From: Meconema thalassinum
Lineage: Eukaryota > Arthropoda > Insecta > Orthoptera > Tettigoniidae
Assembly: GCA_946902985.2 (NCBI GenBank)
Contig: OX336392.1
Coordinates: 466,948,693 to 467,012,692 of the forward strand
Length of the DNA: 64,000 nucleotides
Direction: 5' to 3'
Positions 44,496 through 56,588 of this stretch are shown here, in pieces. The position numbers were made by a program, and so were the translations under genes. Each line of letters begins with the position of its first letter. Position 1 is the stretch's first letter. The notes beneath the pieces are model-generated. The model was not told the DNA's origin. It did no database searches and saw only the letters and a list, made by a program, of their open reading frames with translations.

Positions 44496-47461
44496 TGACC
44501 TGTTACGATCATTTAAAAAAGAGAAAGGTAATCCAGAAGTAAGGTACACTATCATACCAATAAAAAATCGAATAACTAATATGTGGAAGGAGCGTGCTGG
44601 ACAATATAACCCAAAGTAATATGAGACTTAGAAAATACATGTCTACTGTGAACAAAGAACACCAAGAAACAACTCTTAGGGTAACCAAAATATATTCATA
44701 TTCATTCATTTATTTGCAATGGGGGGGGGGGGGGGGGGGGTGTCCCCCGGTGGCAAATTGGATATAAATAACAAATACATAATTATACATAACAATTCAA
44801 TAACAATTATACAACAATTAAACTGGAGTATTTACACAAATAGTCAGTCTTTTCTTAAACACACCTATATGTTTGGGAAAAGGCTCTAAGACTGCGGCAG
44901 GTAGAGAGTTCCAGTTTTCAATGGCACGGATTACAAAATAATATTTACCGTAATTTGTTCGCTGTGGTCGGCCCTTAGCTTTGAAAGGATGATCGCTCCT
45001 ACCCATGTAAGTGGGCTTTCCCATTCGTTTGCTAAGCTCATGTTGGTTGATTTGTATACGTGGTGTACATAGCGCAGAGTCTAGATTTCATCCTCCTAGC
45101 CTCCAGTGATTCCCACCCAAGTTTCTTTAACATACGGCTCACACTGCTCCTGGGATTAAAGTCACTGAGCACAAATCTAGCGGCCTTTCTTTGTACCATT
45201 TCCAACTCATTGATGAGCCCTACTTGATATGGATCCCAAACCGCCGAGGCATATTCCAGAATAGGTCTTACAAGTGACAAATAGCCTAATTCTTTAGCAG
45301 AGGTACTACTTCCTTTTAATACCCTCATTACAAAGTGAAGGGATTTGTAAGCTTTTGAAACTACACATCCTACATGACTACTCCATTTCATATCATTCCT
45401 TACGTGAAAGCCCAAATATTTGCAAGAATCTTCTTCTACAAGTATTTCCGAGCCAATGTTATATTGAAAATCCTGCCTTCGCACTTTCCCTATTTTTAAG
45501 AGACTACATTTTCTTGTGTTTATTTTCATTTTATTTACAATCGCCCACTTATAGACCAGGTCCTCTTGAAGCACTGCATTGTCTTGTGAGTCATGTATCT
45601 TTCGATATATTACACAATCATCCGCAAACAATCGACAGTCACTGCGAATCCCATTTGGTAAGTCATTTATAAACGCCAAAAATAACAAAGTTCCGATTAC
45701 GCTGCCCTGAGGGATACCCGACGTTACGGTAATTTCATCCGAGAATATGCCTTCGACTTTCACTTTCTGGGAACGACCCGTCAAAAATTCTTGGATCCAT
45801 AAAATTACTCTTCTATCAATCTTCGTCGAAGCTAATTTATGGAGTAGCATGTCATGCGGAAAGACATCAAATGCCTTCGCAAAATCTATAACCACGGCGT
45901 CGACTGAAACTCCATGGTCTAACGATTCGCTAATGTCTTGAAAAAGTGATAGCATCTGACTCTCGCATGAGTAACCTTTCCGAAATCCATATATATCCAT
46001 ATATCCATATATATTTAAACATAGAAACAAATTACAGTAATGTTTTGCCTCAAAGGCAATGTGATTAACAAAATTTGACTTGGATAAGTGAAGAATCTAA
46101 ATTAAAAAAAAAACATATGTGAAATTAAAAACTTGCTTGGTACCGAACCAGGCGAAGAGCAGAAAAATCCATGAAGTTAATTGATAATTCAATTAAAGAA
46201 AAATGGTAACATTATTAATTACCTTAAGGTGGTTAAGACCCCAAATCAAGAAGAAATAATTAATTAAGTTGATAAATATTGGAGCTATTTATCAGTGTGA
46301 CTGGTTCAGTTAAAATCCAAAAGTTAGTCCTCTAGCAAGAATAAAAAAAACAAAACATCCCTTTAATAATGATAGCCAAGAACAATGTCCAAACGTTCTC
46401 ATGGTAACCAGGACATAAGATGAAACGTCCATCACTCAGATGGTAATTAAAACAGTATTCCAAGGAATATTCTACATGTCCTATCCGGGAGGAAAGTAAA
46501 TAAAGTTAATAATTAATAAATACATAAATTTAGAGGTTATAAAACTCGGATAGGACAGTCGCAAAAATGAAAGTCAGTTGACCTACAGGGCAGCACGCCT
46601 GGGTATGACAAAAAAAAACCTTCACCAATTACATGCAATAAAAATAAAATATAAGTAACTGAATTATTGTAGTCATAACTGACACTACGCAACTTTGTTC
46701 GATCCCAACATGTTACTCTAACCAACAACACAACTTACCTAAGAGACACAATTCAACTGGTAATTCCAGCACTAAATAAAAATAGAAGAACGAGCTCTCA
46801 ACTTCACAAAAGTAATCACAACAAATAATACAAAACTGCGCAGATACCAGTTACTTCCACAACGAATTCAATCACTTAGTACACTTTCAAATTACATACC
46901 TTGGTTGGCCGAAACAAATTATTTAAATAAATTCCCCCCTTTAAAATTAAAATAAGCTAAGCTCTCTCACGAAGTCGGTTACATTTTCAATAGAATCACG
47001 CTGCCACGTGGCCAATCACCTTTGCCAAGCCACAGCTAGGCTCCTCTTGGAGCAACTTTTAGAGCCCCTACATCGTGTGGCTTTCTTCGTCGAGGTTCAG
47101 ACAATAATCATCTCCAACACTCACACTCGAAGGATAACAAACAGTTACCAGGTCGATCGATAGTTCAATTATATCGTAACACCATGTTACAATTACTATT
47201 AACTGTAAACAAAGATTCAGACGGCCATGTTGGACTCCGGAGTTCGCAAATGTTAGTTCCTTCGGCTGACACGGAGCGCTCCCCCATACCGATACTGGAG
47301 TGGAAGTGGTCTACCCGCCATCTGGTAGCGGAGAAAGGCAACACAATGCCTGATTTTACCAAAGATAATCTCCAGACGAGCGCTAACGTATCGTAGTTCC
47401 CATTCACCCTCACAGATGGTGCAGAGTTATCAATTCAGTACAAGCCTACAGTCACGTATCA
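44496..47461 (-). repeat. 3' LTR of the Gypsy element (contains a LINE)
   Basis: Matches 56589-58548 in its two outer parts (44505-44690 and 46011-46974) and ends GCCTACAGTCACGTATCA. Bases 46975-47445 have no counterpart in the other LTR. A LINE occupies 44697-46010. Confidence 0.88.
44697..46010 (-). pseudogene. 5'-truncated CR1/L2-group LINE, C-terminal RT
   Basis: Minus frame 46030-45038 has GFRKGYSCESQMLSLFQDI, VIDFAKAFD, GIPQGSVIGTLLF, the catalytic FADD and YLGFHVRNDMKW. After a frameshift at about 45030 it continues as GKPTYMGRSDHPF and IENWNSLPAAVLEP...FKKRL (to 44818), the usual end of CR1/L2/Jockey-group proteins. The 3' end carries a 20-G run (44721-44740 on plus: C-run in sense) and AAATAAATGAATGAAT. 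The empty site is visible in the other LTR (near 56781), giving an ATATATT-like duplication. Confidence 0.78.
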
Positions 47462-47480
47462 ATACTCCCTCCCTTCGAAT
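47462..47480 (-). other. Polypurine tract of the Gypsy element
   Basis: Minus strand CGAAGGGAGGGAGTAT abuts the TGATACGTGAC start of the 3' LTR. Confidence 0.7.
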
Positions 47481-49613
47481 CGTGGCCACATTCCACAAAT
47501 TTTGGACACGTGAAAGTTCAGAAGAGGAGATAGAGAATATTATAAGGTCACTTGAGGTAGTAATTTTAGTAGGTGGATACCCTAATAAAGGTCATCCACA
47601 ATTAACATGCATAAGTACACCAACTGATAGTTAACAGTCACTTTTCGAGTTCCCAGACATGCTTATAACATTAACGTCTTACTTTGTCAAATACATGGAA
47701 ACAGAACTTCTTGAATACAGTGTTATTACAGTTGATAATATATATGGTTTTCCAGTAGAGCGAAGATGAGTGCGATCAGAGAGAGACTGCAGCTTCCATC
47801 ATGATTTTCCGGGCCCTTGGATCTTCACAATGGTACCGCACATCGACCAGGTTGGACTGTCTTCAGATCTTCCACTGTAAACAAATATGGACTGCGACAG
47901 AATATGTCCTAGTTTCTTCTTAAGACTAATGACAAGTCAAGTTCAGTATGTTTTGCATTTCCCACCCAAATAATATGGTTACCCCTTATTTTTTAAAGAC
48001 CAACATAAAATTACAATAATCAAATTGCCATAAAATAATTAGATAACACTCAAATAAGCTTAAAGATTCTTCACTTTTACATAAATGTCAGATTAACTTT
48101 TACAATTCATGGTCTAAACAAAACAAATATTGAGAATATTTACAATCTCTTGGTATCATAAACCATAAGAAAACAAAAAGGAAGGAGAGCAACAAAAATA
48201 GAGATGGATCACGAAATCCACACCTCATCCTCGTAGATCACAAGAACAAAATTCTTAGATGGCAAGAGCATCTAATTAAAACAAATTTAAATGACAAATT
48301 GACTGAGACTTAGGCATTAGAACCCTATTGTACCTTGTATTAACTCACTAGAAAACATTCGACCCAAAACTACAATCGACGATAAGAAAAGCCAAAAACA
48401 AATGACAACCAGAAAAAATCAAACAGACGACAATTAAGTCCAAAATTCGACCAAACAATTACTCCCATTTACTTGATTAACGACATCCACAAAAAATTTA
48501 AATAACACACCACCGAACCCATATCAAAAATATAATCCAAGAAAATACCATAGACCAAGAAAAATCCTTATGATGCCAAGAAACAACGGCAGTAATGAAA
48601 TAAATGTGCAAGAAAAGGAGGAACAGAAACCAACATAAGGAAAGGACAAAAAATTAATTTTACCAGAAACAATAATTAAAAGACCAAAAGTTATAGAAAC
48701 TGAACACACGTGTAGACAAACCCAAATACAAATCTTTCATACATTCACACATAACCTCAGAAATCCCAAGATTACTAATTACAATTACCAACCACAAAGA
48801 AAATATTCCCAACAAATCTACCAGAATATAAATCATTATTCATAAAATTTCCATTGCACCACCCACTTACCAACACACAACTTTTACATACATAAATGCT
48901 GACTCGGATCAAACAGAATAACTAAAAACATTCACCGCACGTACTTCACGAGAACCAAAATGAGCCCTATTAGCATTTCCCTTTCACCATTTAATTAATT
49001 TACACATTGTCTTCACACTATGCTTACCCAGTTCAGACAGAAATAAAGCGAACTAAAAGAACGCATCTAGAAAGAACATCATGGGCCTTTTTAGCATCAT
49101 ACATCCTTCTTTTACAAACATTATCAGAACATAACAACCATACTTACGATAATCTTTACCTCCCGTATCAAGCAAGCAATAAAGATGACTTACGTACACC
49201 AGCTTGGAGAACATATGGGAACCTTTTCCTAAGGTACTTACCTTGTATTCAGTGCATCACCTTATGTCACCTTAAAACACTAGCTCAATACAAGAATATA
49301 ATAAGGATCGTAAGAAGAATTTCAACTAAATAGTGATTTATATACTCGGTACCAAAGCAAAACAGAATTAAACGATAACTTTAACAAAACAGAACCTAAC
49401 CTTATTTGACACAAGATCAACAATTAATTTCCCACCCAATTACAAAATGCAAAGCTAACTTACCACATTCACACAAAACTCACTCATGCCTCACACATAC
49501 AGTTCGTTCTACACAATTTAGAAAATTAATTACTCTCACTATTGGGCAAATCCGTACCTTTCTTCACATGCGATAAATGGACTCTGAAAAACTTCTTCTT
49601 TACGGAGTCGCAT
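47481..49613 (-). other. Gypsy 3' region without recognisable genes
   Basis: About 2.1 kb between integrase and the polypurine tract, where env would sit in elements that have one. Strongly A/C-rich on the plus strand. No long frame on the minus strand and no membrane-protein pattern. The longest frame (49007-49333, plus) is on the wrong strand and looks random. Confidence 0.55.
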
Positions 49614-49624
49614 AACAATAGAGT

Positions 49625-50352
49625 TGATGATGATGATAATTGTTGTTTTAAGGGGCCTAACATCTAGGTTATCGTCCCCTAATGGTTTGGGTGATCGTGA
49701 AGATGAAAATGAAAAGCGAACTTAAAACTAACTACTAACCTACATACTAGAAGAAGAAATGGAAAACTAAAAGAGAATAAGGCAAATAAAGGACAGGAGG
49801 AAAAGAAATGCCCTCAACCCTCGAAGAAGGCGGATTGAGGGACTTGGAAGGAAGGTGAGCCATGAAAGGCAGATAGGAAAGTGAAAGAGGGGAGGGTCCG
49901 CCCCAAAGGTCAGGGACAAAAGGGGAAAACGGACCCAGCTCAGGAATCCCTCGGGGTCGCCATCTCCCGAACTCACCAGCCGTGAGCCCCTGAGGGTGTA
50001 GCATCATCTAGGGTGCACCAGAAGTGGTGGGGCTACATACACCCTGCCTCCTTAAGGGCCTAGAGCACAAGGCAGGAGGTAAAAGGAAGTGAAAAAGAAG
50101 GCTGACCCCTCGCAGAAGGAGGGTATCAGAAAAGATGAGACAAGGGCCAATTAAAGCGGGAAAGGAAGAGACTCCCTAGGCCTCGGATACCCTAATACCG
50201 TCGGGGTCAGAAGAGAACAAGAGTTGACCAAGTGAGGTCGACAGGAAAGAAGACAGAGAGGAGCCCGGCACTAGTAAGTGGAAGCAATGCCGGACTCAGC
50301 TGGGGCCCCGTGGTCGCCAACCCACGCCCACAAGATGTGAGCCCCTGGGGGG
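49625..50352 (-). repeat. Dimeric SINE-like copy in the Gypsy 3' region
   Basis: Full-length, flanked by AACAATAGAGT (49614-49624 and 50353-50363). Confidence 0.9.
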
Positions 50353-50363
50353 AACAATAGAGT

Positions 50364-53300
50364 GACGGGTGTCACATATCTAACTACCTTATAAGGGCCA
50401 CGAAACCTTTCCCGTAACTGCCTGATTCCTTAGGGCCAACTTCTTTCAACGTGAAATTTTTATGTAAACCTCATCACCGGCTTTTAACGATGAAGGCTTT
50501 CGACCTGCGTTGTATCTTTTCTCTAATCTTTCATGAGCCACCTTCATGTTACTTCTTGCCTTCTTCCAGATCGTTCTTATATCATTAAAGGTGTACTGGT
50601 CGGGCAATAGTTGGTTTAAGGACCATAAGTTTGAGATTGGAGAATTATGACCGAAGGAGAACATTAGAGAGAAGGGAGTCGTTTTGTGTGACTCGTGAAC
50701 AGCAGTGTTAAAGGAAAATGTAAGCCAAGTTAAACTGGTGTCCCAAAGACTGTGGTCCTTATGGTGAAAAGCAATTAGGCCAGCCCGTAAATTGCGATTC
50801 ACCCATTCGGCGTACGAACCTTTGGGGTAATAGGGCGTGCTAGTGACGTGTGAAATGGAGAGTTCAAACAAAAAATTCTAGAAAACATGTGAAGTAAAGC
50901 ACTTTGCATTATCAGATACCAAGGTTTGGCATGGACCGAAGTATGCGAAGATTTGTTTAAGACAAGAGATGATGATGATGATGATAATTGTTGTTTTAAG
51001 GGGCCTAACATCTAGGTTATCGGCCCCTGATGGTTTGGGTGATCGTGAAGATGAAAATGAAAAGCGAACTTAAAACTAAAACTAACTACTAACCTACATA
51101 CTAGAAGAAGAAATGGAAAACTAAAGGAGAATAAGGCAAATAAAGGACAGAGGGAAAAGAAATGCCCTCAACCCTCGGAGAAGGCGGATTGAGGGACTTG
51201 GAAGGAAGGAGAGCCATGAAAGGCATATAGGAAAGTAAAAGAGGAGAGGGTCCGCCCCAAAGGTAAGGGACAAAAGGGGAAAACGGACCCAGCTCAGGAA
51301 TCCCTCGGGGTCGCCAACTCCCGAACTCACCAGCCGTGAGCCCCTGAGGGTGTAGCATTATCTAGGGTGCACCAGAAGTGGTGGGGCTACATACACCCTG
51401 CCTCCTTAAGGGCCTAGAGCACAAGGCAGGAGGTAAAAGGAAGAGAAAAAGAAGGCTGACCCCTCGCAGAAGGAGGGTATCAGAAAAGACGAGACAAGGG
51501 CCAATTAAGGCGGGAAAGGAAGAGACTCCCTAGGCCTCGGATACCCTAATACCGTCGGGGTCAGAAGAGAACAAGAGTTGACCAAGGGAGGTCGACAGGA
51601 AAGAAGACGGAGAGGAGTCCGGCACAAGTAAGTGGAAGCAATGCCGGACTCAGCTGGGGTCCCGTGGTCGCCAACCCACGTCCCACTAGATGTGAGCCCC
51701 TGGGGGAGAAAAGACAAGAGATTACCGTTTGAGTAGTAGCAGCTTTGGTAGGGAATAACCAATTAAAACGAGAAAATCCGTCGGTGCATACCAACACAAA
51801 GCGGTTTCCTGACTTCGATACTGGAAAAGGTCCTACATAATCGACAAAAATTCTTTCCATAGGAACCTTGGCAATATCAGATGACAACAGACCAGTTTTC
51901 GAGTTATTAAGGGGTTTAGCCCTCTTACAAGTATCACAATTGTTCACCATTTTGCGCACATCTTTATCAATCCCTTTCCAGATAAAATTCCGTCGAATTT
52001 TCTCTCTCGTTTTGAACACGCCCAAATGTCCGCCAATCGCAGAATCGTGGAAGTATTTAAAGATCACAGGAATTAAGACAGATGGAATGACAATTTTCGG
52101 AAGTTTATCATTCCGAGCTTTACAAAACAGAATATTAGCCTTCAAAGAGTAAGGTTTTACTACTTCTCCTTTCTCCAGTTTACCAATAATCTCACCGATG
52201 ACAGGGTCTTCTCTCTGGTATTCCGAAACATCTCGGAACATTTTAGGGCAGTTAGAAAGGATAACGTTAGCAAGATTGTTATGGATGTTATCATCTTCAC
52301 CAGAATTCACCAAATCAACATCATTTTCACCGTACATCCTACTCAGGCAATCTGCGATAACATTATCAGATCCTTTTATATGTCTAACATTGAACTTGAA
52401 AGAAAGGATGCGAGTAGCCCATCTGGCTATTCGACCGGTCTTCCTAGGTTTTCCCAGGACCCAACTTAAGGCCTGATTATCGGTCTCTAAATCAAACTGA
52501 ACATGTTCCACATAAAGCTTGAACTTTTCCAGGGCACACATCACCGCTAGACCCTCTAACTCATACACTGAGTATTTCTTCTCGGCATCGTTCAAAGTTC
52601 TCGAAGCGTATGCAACGGGTAAACGTCCTAATTCATGTTCTTGTAAAAGGACTGCATCGACAGCGCTATTAGAAGCATCAGTCTGAATTATGAAATTCTT
52701 AGAAAAATCAGGGATGGCAAGAATGGGGGCGTTGGTTAAAGCCATTTTCAGATTTTCGAAAGCTGCATCCTGGTCAGGACCCCAAGCAAACTCGACTCCC
52801 TTTTTCCTTAATTTGTTGATAGGTGCAGCACGATGGGCAAAATTGGGTATAAACTTACGAAAGTAATTATCATGCCAATGAAGCGGGCGATTTCTTTGCC
52901 TGTCTTTGGTGGTCTATACTCCCTAATGGACTGGGTTCTTGAATGATCTATGGATATCCCAGAAGATGAAATTATGTGCCCTAGGAAGGAGATCTGAGGC
53001 TTTGCAAAAGATGCCTTAGAAAGCTTAACAGTAAGTCCCGCACCTCTAAGTCTAGATTACACCTCTCTTACATGTTGTAAATGTTCATCGAAAGTTTTAC
53101 TGAATATAACAACGTCATCCAAATAGTGGTATACAGATTTAAATTTAATACCATCGAACACATTATCTAACAATCTACTGAGCACTGCAGCTCCGGTAGA
53201 CAGGCCGAACGGGAGGCATTCGAACTCAAAAAGATTCCAGTCTGTGGTGAATGTCGTAATGGCTTTAGACCTTTCTGTTAAGGGTACCTGGAAATAGGCA

Positions 53301-54157
53301 CTATTGAGTCGAGAATAGTAAAGAAATTGGCTCCCCGGAACCAGGCAAAGCAAGACTGTAAGTCCGGAAGAGGAATAGCTTGCAAAATAACCTTTTTGTT
53401 AAGTGCACGGTAATCAATAACAGGTCTGAATTGCCCAATGGGTTTAGGTACGAGGAAAATAGGAGACGCATATGCTGAAGTTGATTTCCTGATAATTCCC
53501 TCCTTTAGCATATCGTCTATAATTTCTTTTAACACCTTCATTTTAGGTGGAGACAATCTGTATGGGGAAGCGCGAACAGGAATGGTGTCGGAAAATTCTA
53601 TCTCATATTCCAAAAGATTAGTTACACCCAGTTTGTCAGTCAAAACCTCGGGGAATTCCGAACATAAAAGTTTAATCTGCTTGGTCTGATGTTCATTTAA
53701 ATTATTAAACTCAAGATCATCAACAGTCACAGGTTTAGAATCTAGTTGAGCTGAGTTAACAACACTATTATCATGCATCTGGTTAAATGTAATCTTTAAT
53801 TTAGGTTTGAATTGAAACCAACATAACCTTGTCCTGAAATCAATTAATAAGCCAGTATGAGAAATAAAATTGGCCCCAAGTATCACGCTACAGGACAAAT
53901 TGTTAACAATCCAGAACTTAAATTTCCACGAGAAATCAGCAATGTTAATCCTGACGAAAACATAACCTAACACATTAAGAGCCGTAGAATTCGCCGAGAT
54001 AACATTATTGGATTCATTTACCATCTCGCCAAATTTGCATACTGATTGCATACTTTCAAACCATTTCCTATCTAAAAAGGAATAAGTACTGCCTGAATCA
54101 ATCAATGCTGAAACAGGTTCGTTGTTAATATATATCTCAATAAACGGGCAGTTACTC
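50364..54157 (-). pseudogene. Gypsy pol: protease, RT, RNase H, integrase, broken
   Basis: Minus order: protease with ALIDSGSTYSFL (near 54100); RT with LKEGIIRKSTSAYASP, PVIDYRALN, then after a shift near 53300 ECLPFGLSTG and the catalytic YLDD; a stop near 53057; RNase H with TDASNSAVDAVLL and TDNQALSWVL; integrase zinc part (H...H, CDTCKRAK), VDYVGPFP, a SINE-like insert at 50971-51710, then SDNA, an in-frame TAG, YYPKG and AEWVNR (catalytic D, D, E residues all visible), and a decayed GPY/F-like end near 50400. It encoded the enzymes for reverse transcription and insertion. Confidence 0.85.
50971..51710 (-). repeat. Dimeric SINE-like copy inside integrase
   Basis: Flanked by AAGACAAGAGAT (50959-50970 and 51711-51722). 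The integrase frame resumes on the far side. Confidence 0.9.
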
Positions 54158-54169
54158 TTAGACGCACAC

Positions 54170-55653
54170 CCCCAGGGGCTCACATCTTGTGGGCGTGGGT
54201 TGGCGACCACGGGGCCCCAGCTGAGTCCGGCATTGCTTCCACTTACTTGTGCCGGGCTCCTCTCTGTCTTCTTTCCTGTCGACCTCACTTGGTCAACTCT
54301 TGTTCTCTTCTGACCCCGACGGTATTAGGGTATCCGAGGCCTAGGGAGTCTCTTCCTTTCCCGCCTTAATTGGCCCTTGTCTCATCTTTTCTGATACCCT
54401 CCTTGTGCGAGGGGTCAGCCTTCTTTTTCTCTTCCTTTTACCTCCTGCCTTGTGCTCTAGGCCCTTAAGGAGGCAGGGTGTATGTAGCCCCACCACTTCT
54501 GGTGCACCCTAGATAATGCTACACCCTCAGGGGCTCACGGCTGGTGATGATGATGATGATAATTGTTGTTTTAAGGGGCCTAACATCTAGGTTATCAGCC
54601 CCTGATGGTTTGGGTGATCGTGAAGATTAAAATGAAATGCGAACTTAAAACTAAAACTAACTACTAACCTACATACTAGAAGAAGAAATGGAAAACTAAA
54701 GGAGAATAAGGCAAATAAAGGACAGGAGGAAAAGAAATGCCCTCAACCCTCGAAGAAGGCGGATTGAGGGACTTAGAAGGAATGAGAGCCATGAAAGGCA
54801 GATAGGAAAGTGAAAGAGGAGAGGGTCCGCCCCAATGGTAAGGGACAAAAAGGGAAAACGGACCCAGCTCAGGAATCCCTCGGGGTCGCCAACTCCCGAA
54901 CTCACCAGCCGTGAGCCCCTGAGGGTGTAGCATTATCTAGGGTGCACCAAAAGTGGTGGGGCTACATACACCCGGCCTCCTTGAGGGCCTTAAGCAGAAG
55001 GCAGGAGATAACATGAAAAGAAAAAGAAGGCTGACCCCTCGCAGAAGGAGGGAATCAGAAAAGATGAGACAAGGGCCAATTAAGGCGGGAAAGGAAGAGA
55101 CTCCCTAGGCCTCGGATACCCTAATACCGTCGGGGTCGGAAGAGAACAAGAGTTGACCAAGGGAGGTCGACAGGAAAGAAGAAAGAGAGGAGCCGGCACA
55201 AGTAAGTGGAAGCAATGCCGGACTCAGCTGGGGCCCCGTGGTCGCCAACCCACAGCCCACTAGATGTGAGCCCCTGGGGGGCACGGCTGGTGAGTTCGGG
55301 AGTTGGCGACCCCGAGGGATTCCTGAGCTGGGTCCGTTTTCCCCTTTTGTCCCTTACCTTTGGGGCGGACCCTCTCCTCTTTCACTTTCCTATATGCCTT
55401 TCATGGCTCTCCTTCCTTCCAAGTCCCTCAATCCACCTTCTCCGAGGGTTGAGGGCATTTCTTTTCCTTCTGTCCTTTTATTTGCCTTATTCTCCTTTCG
55501 TTTTGCATTTCTTCTTCTAGTATGTAGGTTGGTAGTTAGTTTTAGTTTTAAGTTCGCTTTTCATTTTCATCTTCACGATCACCCAAACCATCAGGGGCCG
55601 ATAACCTAGATGTTAGGCCCCTTAAAACAACAATTATCATCATCATCATCATC
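54170..55653 (+). repeat. Dimeric SINE-like copy between gag and protease, split by another copy
   Basis: Flanked by TTAGACGCACAC (54158-54169 and 55654-55665). Its sequence is interrupted at 54548-55281. Confidence 0.9.
54548..55281 (-). repeat. Dimeric SINE-like copy nested in another copy
   Basis: Minus orientation, flanked by CACGGCTGGTGA (54536-54547 and 55282-55293), which is part of the host SINE's second-monomer head. Confidence 0.9.
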
Positions 55654-55739
55654 TTAGACGCACACATAATACGACTACTAATTTCATTATTTTTATAGGC
55701 AACTCTGTCATAATCACTATTATCAAAAATTTTAAACTC

Positions 55740-56588
55740 TTTTTTGTTAGTATAATTCTTTTATATATGACAATCCGAGGAGATATCCTTTAAATGGCAT
55801 CACTTATCGCGACTAAATTTGCTATCACACCATCGAGCAATATGGTTGTAGGAACCACAACGATCACATCTTCTCCCTTTGTTAATTCTTACCTCGTTGG
55901 GTTAAGATGCCATTGGCCACTGTAAATTACTACCAGTTGGGTAGCTCGGAGGAGATATCTCAGGTACATACATGTTTGTAGGCACATTGGTATTAGGAAA
56001 ACCAACAGTTGGAATAAGATTACTAAAATTAATAGGTGCAGAAACATATGAACTAGCAAACATACTACGGTGACTCACATTTGGGGAAATCATAGGTGAA
56101 GAACCACAGTTGTTAGGTAAATAAGCAGATTGCATTACATTACCCAAGTTAATTGGACTTACAGTTGGGGAAATCATAGGCGAAGAAACGCAGTTGATAG
56201 GTAAATAAGCAGACTGCATTACATTACCCAAGTTAATTGGTGGAGGAACGTTGCATACTCTCAATGAATCAGCATCTCTGATAGTTCCCGCATACCTAAT
56301 AATTTCGTTTAATTCCATTAAGGTAGTAGATTTGGATTCTAAAACGAAATAGGAGCGACATTCGGGATTTAGCCCAGCAATGATCGAAGAAACTAACTGT
56401 TTTTCAGACAAGTTTACCTTTAAAACTCTGTAAAAGGTATTAATGTCTAGGGGAAAATCATTAAGGGGTTCTCCCAACCTCTGTACTCTAAAAAACAAGG
56501 TATGTCGAAGTATACTTCAGGCACGAGGGGGAATGAAGGATTCTAAAACATCCTCATGAAAATCTACTAATGAAGTCTGAGAACTCAT
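55740..56588 (-). pseudogene. Gypsy gag, shortened and broken
   Basis: ATG at about 56588 lies directly against the 5' LTR. After about 22 codons and a stop, the frame 56498-55902 shows FRVQRLGEPLNDF, LSEKQLVSSIIAGLNPE and a 28-residue tandem repeat beginning INLGNVMQSAYLP. A knuckle CDRCGSYNHIARWC lies near 55870-55825. The N-terminal capsid part, leader and primer-binding site are missing, suggesting a deletion at the LTR-gag junction. Confidence 0.72.

Noticed and set aside
54187..54369. Frames such as MRSTGKKTERSPAQVSGSN fused to the protease frame
   Set aside because: This part is SINE-like sequence read through into Gypsy pol, not a real fusion.
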